Below are positions 27,484 to 32,380 of a stretch of 32,380 nucleotides of DNA, in pieces. The stretch spans positions 1 to 32,380 of the forward strand of contig DVKQ01000046.1 in NCBI GenBank assembly GCA_018715925.1, written 5' to 3'. Source of the stretch: Candidatus Onthousia faecipullorum (GTDB lineage Bacteria > Bacillota_I > Bacilli_A > RF39 > UBA660). The notes under the pieces are model-generated. The model saw only the letters and a program-made list of their open reading frames with translations. It had not been told where the DNA came from and did no database searches. The position numbers and the translations under genes are program-made. Within the stretch, counting starts at the first letter, position 1, and every line of letters begins with the position of its first letter.

Positions 27484-28249
27484 AGTGTTAGATTCTAGTA
27501 CTTTAGTTAGTGTTATACTTACTAAAGTAAAGAAAAGTCTTAAGAAAAATAAACCTTTTCTTGCAATCATAACCTTTAAAGAATCTAAATATAGTGAGTT
27601 ACTAATAGATAAGTGTCTTGATTTTGATATATATTTTAAACATTATAAATTAGATAATCCTAATACAAGAGAAGTGACTTCTTTAATAGATAAATTAAAT
27701 AAAGATAATATGATAACTGGTATTTTATTAGTAGAACCTCTTCCTAAAAGTATTGACAAATACTCTTGTTATGAAGCGATAGACATAAATAAAGATATAG
27801 ATGGAGTTAATCCTATTAATCAGTATAATTTATCTATAAATAGAACTAATATAGTTAATTCTACTGTTCTTGCGGTTATTAGACTATTAGAGTTTTATAA
27901 TATTTCTTTAAGTGGTAAAAATGTTACTATTATAGGTAGAAGTTATAATATTTCTAGACCTCTTGTAAGTTCTTTAATAAATTTAAACTCTACTGTTACA
28001 ATGTGTCACTCTAAGACTAGAGATTTAGTTAGTATCCTTAAAAATAGTGATATTGTGATAAGTGTAACTGGTGTTAATAATTTATTTAAAAGTAGTGATT
28101 TAAAAGATGGTAGTACTATTATAGATATAGGACTAGGAGATGTCTTAATAGATAGTGATAATATTAGTTACACACCTAAGACTAAAGGGATAGGTCCTCT
28201 ATCTATTGCCTTTCTATTAGAAAACTTAGTTACTACTTGTAAAAAGTAA
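27476..28249 (+). CDS. folD: FolD-like protein (divergent methylene-THF dehydrogenase/cyclohydrolase)
   Basis: GILLVEPLP, AIDINKDIDGVNPIN, LLEFYNISLSGKNVTIIGRSYNISRPL, VTMCHSKTRDL, GIGPLSIAFLLENLV. Confidence 0.85.
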   Translation: MSRVLDSSTLVSVILTKVKKSLKKNKPFLAIITFKESKYSELLIDKCLDFDIYFKHYKLDNPNTREVTSLIDKLNKDNMITGILLVEPLPKSIDKYSCYEAIDINKDIDGVNPINQYNLSINRTNIVNSTVLAVIRLLEFYNISLSGKNVTIIGRSYNISRPLVSSLINLNSTVTMCHSKTRDLVSILKNSDIVISVTGVNNLFKSSDLKDGSTIIDIGLGDVLIDSDNISYTPKTKGIGPLSIAFLLENLVTTCKK

Positions 28250-28289
28250 AAATAAAAAATATAATAAATATGGAAAGAAGGTATGATTA

Positions 28290-28661
28290 ATGAAAATTTA
28301 TGTGTGTAAAAAATGTGGAAATGTTATATTAAAATTAGAAGATAAAAGTGAAGCTTTAGTATGTTGTGGAGAGAAAATGGAACTGGTTGAAGCTAACACA
28401 GTAGATGCTGCAACTGAAAAGCATTTACCAGTATATGAGATTAAAGATGGTATAATTAATATCAAAGTAGGAGAGGTAGAACATCCTATGACTGATGAGC
28501 ATTATATTTCTTTTATAATTCTTGCAAGTGATGATAATTATATGATTAAAAAGTTAAAAGCAAAAGATAAACCAGAAGCAAGTTTTCCTTATAGTAGTGA
28601 ATATAATAAAATCTATGCTTATTGTAATTTACATAGTCTTTGGCTTACTGAAATTAAATAA
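28290..28661 (+). CDS. dfx: desulfoferrodoxin / superoxide reductase
   Basis: N-terminal YVCKKCGN..VCCGEKM; SOR-type EKHLPVYE, VEHPMTDEHYI, YAYCNLHSLW. Confidence 0.93.
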   Translation: MKIYVCKKCGNVILKLEDKSEALVCCGEKMELVEANTVDAATEKHLPVYEIKDGIINIKVGEVEHPMTDEHYISFIILASDDNYMIKKLKAKDKPEASFPYSSEYNKIYAYCNLHSLWLTEIK

Positions 28662-28730
28662 AGAAAGAATTATATAGAATCTAGAAAACGATATATACTA
28701 TGAAAAAACATCTATAATCTCTATATAATA

Positions 28731-28765
28731 AAGACATCTAACTTTTTTAAATTAGATGTCTTTTA
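28731..28765 (+). terminator. terminator
   Basis: aagacatctaa ... ttagatgtctt (11-bp arms) + T run. Confidence 0.85.
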
Positions 28766-28830
28766 AATTCTTAGTATCATTTTAAGATGTAAAGCATACT
28801 ATATCTAGTAGTGATTTCTAAAAAAAATAC

Positions 28831-28859
28831 TTGCTATTTTGCTAAAATTATGCTAAAAT
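28831..28859 (+). promoter_or_regulatory. promoter for greA
   Basis: TTGCTA - 17 bp - TAAAAT; followed by 5' UTR hairpin ggttagg-gaga-cctagcc (28874-28891). Confidence 0.55.
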
Positions 28860-28919
28860 TTTACTCGTATTATGGTTAGGGAGACCTAGCCTATTATTAT
28901 TAATTTTGAGGTGATTATA

Positions 28920-29393
28920 ATGGGAAACAAAAAAACAGTTTATTTAACAGAAGAAGGACTTAATGATTTAAAAAATGAGTTAAGTGAATTAATAAATGAA
29001 AAAAGACCTGCTAATATACAGGCAATTAAAGAAGCTCGTAGTTTAGGAGATTTATCTGAAAATGCTGACTATGATGCTGCTAAAAATGAACAAGCACAAA
29101 TTGAAGGTAGAATTAAGACTATTGAGAAAATGCTTGAAAATGTAGAGATTATCAAAGATATACCTAAAGATGTAGTAGGTCTTGGTAGTACAGTTTCTAT
29201 TAAGTATGTAGATGATGAAGATGATACTGATGAATATAAAATTGTAGGTAGCCAAGAAGCAAATCCTTTTGAAGGTAGAATCTCTAATGAAAGTCCTATC
29301 GCTAAAGCCCTACTTAATCATAAAGTAGGAGATATTATTACAGTAGAAAGTCCTAATGGAAGTTATGAAGTTGAAATAACTGAAATAAAATAG
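28920..29393 (+). CDS. greA: transcription elongation factor GreA
   Basis: YLTEEGLNDLKNELSELINEKRPANIQAIKEARSLGDLSENADYDAAKNEQAQIEGRI; ATG at 28920 with RBS gaggtg. Confidence 0.98.
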   Translation: MGNKKTVYLTEEGLNDLKNELSELINEKRPANIQAIKEARSLGDLSENADYDAAKNEQAQIEGRIKTIEKMLENVEIIKDIPKDVVGLGSTVSIKYVDDEDDTDEYKIVGSQEANPFEGRISNESPIAKALLNHKVGDIITVESPNGSYEVEITEIK

Positions 29394-29429
29394 TCCATAG
29401 GACTTTTTCTATTATTAGATAAGTAGTTC

Positions 29430-29588
29430 TTATCTTCTATAATATGGTGGATACATAGGATATAATGGATATATTGGATAATAAAAGTTAGGTCTATTAT
29501 TATAGCCAATACCATATCCTATAACACCACCAATTATTAAAGGAATAAAACCGTTTCTATTATTATTTTGGTAAGGTCTATTGTACAT
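29430..29588 (-). CDS. small Gly/Tyr/Pro-rich protein (52 aa), unknown
   Basis: Not in ORF track. Complement reads MYNRPYQNNNRNGFIPLIIGGVIGYGIGYNNRPNFYYPIYPLYPMYPPYYRR*; strong RBS taaaggaggaaaaagtc immediately upstream (cctcct at 29597-29602). Confidence 0.75.
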   Translation of the reverse strand: MYNRPYQNNNRNGFIPLIIGGVIGYGIGYNNRPNFYYPIYPLYPMYPPYYRR

Positions 29589-29721
29589 GACTTTTTCCTC
29601 CTTTATTTGTAGTTTATGTCTACTGTTACAATGAGAGAGTTTTTCTGCCTAAAATTTGTAAACTATTATTTGCAAAAGGTTAAGTTTGTGTTACAATTAA
29701 CTTAAGTTAGAGGTGAAGATA

Positions 29722-30225
29722 ATGAAAAGTAAAAAGAAACAAAAACAGAATTATGTAATTTTAGTAGTTATATATGTAGTAGTAATAGTTTTAGTGTTGT
29801 ACTTAGCTAGTATTTATAATAGTTGTAAATCATATCAGAAAGAAATACCTGTATTAAAAGATGTTGTTCTTGAAATTAATCCTAGTGAGGTAGAGCATTA
29901 TTTAACTGAGAATCCATCACCAATTTTATATTTATGTACTGCTAGTGATGATGATTGTAGAGAATTTGAAGAGGCTATGAAGTCACCTTTAGAAAAGAAT
30001 AATTATGAAGATTTAGTTTATGTTAATTTAGAAGATATTGAAGATAAAATGACTTTTGTAAATGATTTACTTGCTGGAACTGATTATTCTATTGATAGGG
30101 TACCTTGTTTAATTAAATTTACTGATGGTATTGCAACAGATATTGAAGATGGACTTAATGGTGCAGTTTTGACTAGAGATGAAGCTTTAAACTTTTTAGA
30201 TGCTAATGATAGGACAGAAGAGTAG
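29722..30225 (+). CDS. membrane-anchored thioredoxin-fold-like protein
   Basis: N-terminal TM YVILVVIYVVVIVLVLYLASIY; PSPILYLCTASDDDCREFEEAM..LVYVNLED..IDRVPCLIKFTDG resembles a thioredoxin fold without CXXC. Confidence 0.6.
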   Translation: MKSKKKQKQNYVILVVIYVVVIVLVLYLASIYNSCKSYQKEIPVLKDVVLEINPSEVEHYLTENPSPILYLCTASDDDCREFEEAMKSPLEKNNYEDLVYVNLEDIEDKMTFVNDLLAGTDYSIDRVPCLIKFTDGIATDIEDGLNGAVLTRDEALNFLDANDRTEE

Positions 30226-30235
30226 TGGAGTTGTT

Positions 30236-30757
30236 ATGAATCATATTGTCTTGTTTGAACCTGAAATACCACAAAATACAGGTAATATTATGAGAACTTG
30301 TGTGGCAACTAATACAAAATTACACCTAATTAAGCCATTAGGTTTTTCTTTAGATGAGGCACATTTAAAAAGAAGTGCTGTTAACTATATAGATAAATTA
30401 GACTATGAAGTCTATGAGAACTTTGATGATTTTAAATCTAAAAATAAAGGAATTTACTATTATTTGACTAGATATGGAAGGAGGTCACATACTAGTTTTG
30501 ATTATAGTAATAAAGATAATTTAGATTTATATTTTATCTTTGGAAAAGAATCTACTGGTATTCCTAAAAAAATATTAAAAAATGATCTATCTCATTGTCT
30601 TAGAATACCTATGACATCTAATGTTAGAGCTTTAAATGTATCTAATAGTGTGGCTATTGTTATATATGAAGTATTAAGACAACAGAATTTTAATGATTTA
30701 CTTAGAGAAGAACCTGATGATGATAATCATAAAGGAAAAGATTATTTAGAAAGATAA
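30236..30757 (+). CDS. trmL: tRNA (cytidine(34)-2'-O)-methyltransferase TrmL (SPOUT)
   Basis: HIVLFEPEIPQNTGNIMRTC, LHLIKPLGFSLDEAHLKRSAVNY, IFGKESTGIP, CLRIPMTSNVRALNVSNSVAI; ATG at 30236 preferred over 30200. Confidence 0.95.
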   Translation: MNHIVLFEPEIPQNTGNIMRTCVATNTKLHLIKPLGFSLDEAHLKRSAVNYIDKLDYEVYENFDDFKSKNKGIYYYLTRYGRRSHTSFDYSNKDNLDLYFIFGKESTGIPKKILKNDLSHCLRIPMTSNVRALNVSNSVAIVIYEVLRQQNFNDLLREEPDDDNHKGKDYLER

Positions 30758-30763
30758 TAAAAA

Positions 30764-30795
30764 ATAATCACCTTAATAGGCGATTATCTTTTTCT
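30764..30795. terminator. bidirectional terminator between trmL and rpmB
   Basis: ataatcacct ... aggcgattat hairpin (one mismatch) flanked by A and T runs. Confidence 0.65.
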
Positions 30796-30796
30796 T

Positions 30797-30979
30797 TTAT
30801 GCAGCTTGTTTATCTTGTTTTCTTAAACTTCTTATTTCTCTTGCACTCATTCTAATTTTTGTTCCATCTTCAAGTCTTATTACTTGTAAATTTGGTTTTT
30901 GTTGTTTTTTAGTAGCATTTAAAGCATACGATCTACTATTTCCAGTTAAAGGCTTTTTGCTAGTAACTTTCTTTGCCAT
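30797..30979 (-). CDS. rpmB: 50S ribosomal protein bL28
   Basis: KKPLTGNSRSYALNATKKQQKPNLQVIRLEDGTKIRMSAREIRSLRK; good RBS (aggagg on minus strand). Confidence 0.85.
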   Translation of the reverse strand: MAKKVTSKKPLTGNSRSYALNATKKQQKPNLQVIRLEDGTKIRMSAREIRSLRKQDKQAA

Positions 30980-31063
30980 AATAATTCCTCCTTTACTAAA
31001 CGTTTCTGCTTTATAACTTTATCACAAATATAACTTAAAGTCAAATAAAATGTGCAAATTATG

Positions 31064-31092
31064 TTGACTCACATACGTTTGTATGCTATAAA
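31064..31092 (+). promoter_or_regulatory. dnaE promoter with palindromic / LexA-like element in the spacer
   Basis: TTGACT - 17 bp - TATAAA; overlapping CTCACATACGTTTG (31068-31081) and palindrome catac-gttt-gtatg (31072-31085). Confidence 0.65.
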
Positions 31093-31114
31093 AGAAGAGA
31101 GGAGAGTGATTATT

Positions 31115-32380
31115 ATGTATAATATGTTATATGTTAAGAGTAATTACTCTTTACTTTCTAGTCTTTTAACAATAGATGATATTATAGATTATAATATTAA
31201 AAATAATAGAAGTAGTGCCATTATTTGTGATGATAATATGTATGGAGTAATGGAGTTTATTAAGAAATGTAATCTTAAGAATATAAAGCCCGTTGTTGGG
31301 TTAGAAGTTTCTATTAATAACTATAAAATACTATTATATATAAAAAATTATCAAGGATATCTTAATCTAATTAAGATATGTACAAGAGTAAATGATAATA
31401 GTATTACAATAGATGATATTATTAAATATAAAGATAATCTTTTCTTTTTAATACCGTTTAGTAGTTTAAACTTTTACTTAGAATATAAAGATAAAATTAC
31501 TGATATTTATCTTGGCTTTAGTAATAAGAAAGAAGAGAGTGATGCTTTAGTTATTACTAAAGATGTAGTATATTTAAAGCCTTGTTTATATAAAAATAAA
31601 GAAGATAGTGATTACTTAAAATATCTTTATTTAATTAGAGATGGTAAGACTCTTAATGATAATGTTACTTATGATATATTAGATAAAGCAATAGAAGATA
31701 GTGATGTTATTAATGCTTATAGTAATATAGGACTTCTTAATACTTTAAAAATAGTAGATGCTTGTAATTTAGAGTTTCCTAAAGCTAGTTTATTACTTCC
31801 TATATACGAGTGTCCTAAAGGAGTAGATTCATCTATTTATTTAATTTCTCTTGCTAAAGCAGGACTTACTAAGAGACTTAATAATAATATTACTAAAGAT
31901 TATCTTGATAGATTAAGTTATGAACTTGATATCATTAAAAATATGGGTTTTTCTAATTACTTTCTTGTTGTATATGACTTTATTAGATATGCTAAAAAGA
32001 AAGGAATATTAGTAGGACCTGGTAGGGGTAGTGCAGCAGGAAGTTTAGTGGCATACTCTTTAGGTATTACAGAAATAGATCCTTTAAAATATAATTTACT
32101 ATTTGAAAGATTTTTAAATCCAGAACGTAAAACAATGCCTGATATAGATACAGATATACCTGATATATATAGAGATGATATTATTAATTACGTTACTAAT
32201 AAATATGGTAAAAAACGTGTATCTGGTATTGTTACATTTGGTACTCTTGCTGCAAAACAAGTATTAAGAGATACTTCTCGTATATTTAATGTACCTTTAT
32301 ATAAAGTAGATAGATTAACATCTTTTATACCTGTTATGTCTCATAAAAAACTTAATGAATTTTATAAAGAGAATAATAAC
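31115..32380 (+). CDS. dnaE: DNA polymerase III alpha subunit DnaE (3' end cut by the window)
   Basis: Open frame of 422 codons to the window end; LVGPGRGSAAGSLVAYSLGIT, MPDIDTDIPD, GIVTFGTLAAKQVLRD. Confidence 0.95.
   Translation, partial: MYNMLYVKSNYSLLSSLLTIDDIIDYNIKNNRSSAIICDDNMYGVMEFIKKCNLKNIKPVVGLEVSINNYKILLYIKNYQGYLNLIKICTRVNDNSITIDDIIKYKDNLFFLIPFSSLNFYLEYKDKITDIYLGFSNKKEESDALVITKDVVYLKPCLYKNKEDSDYLKYLYLIRDGKTLNDNVTYDILDKAIEDSDVINAYSNIGLLNTLKIVDACNLEFPKASLLLPIYECPKGVDSSIYLISLAKAGLTKRLNNNITKDYLDRLSYELDIIKNMGFSNYFLVVYDFIRYAKKKGILVGPGRGSAAGSLVAYSLGITEIDPLKYNLLFERFLNPERKTMPDIDTDIPDIYRDDIINYVTNKYGKKRVSGIVTFGTLAAKQVLRDTSRIFNVPLYKVDRLTSFIPVMSHKKLNEFYKENNN

Noticed and set aside
29052-29255. 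Minus-strand 67-aa ORF
   Set aside because: Antisense to greA.

Overview
AT-rich chromosomal window, probably from an uncultured low-GC Firmicutes/Mollicutes-related bacterium (inferred from codon usage and gene content). It is mostly housekeeping: L-LDH, a type IV pilus/secretion ATPase with two prepilin-like proteins, YlbJ/YlbL, FtsA/FtsZ, two U32 peptidases, an HD dGTPase-like protein, FolD, desulfoferrodoxin, GreA, TrmL, bL28, DnaE (cut by the window end) and tRNA-Leu(GAG). The most interesting segment is a cell-envelope island at about 9.0-16.1 kb. It holds a multi-domain LCP protein (TM + SBP3-like + LCP + PASTA), divergent from an apparent operon of a glucosaminidase with a C-terminal dockerin, a membrane-anchored cohesin/cadherin-like protein, a membrane-anchored helical protein and a NAGPA-type phosphodiester glycosidase. 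This looks like a cohesin-dockerin system that tethers a peptidoglycan hydrolase to the membrane. Other notable signals: LexA-like boxes inside the promoter spacers of both DNA polymerase genes; a degenerate ~23-bp, six-unit tandem array before a DUF4143 ATPase gene; two frameshifted pseudogenes downstream of tRNA-Leu, with a 26-bp palindrome and an 11-bp tandem repeat; a FolD homologue apparently lacking two cyclohydrolase catalytic residues; and an untracked 52-codon Gly/Tyr/Pro-rich small ORF with a strong RBS. All family calls come from reading motifs by eye; no searches were run.
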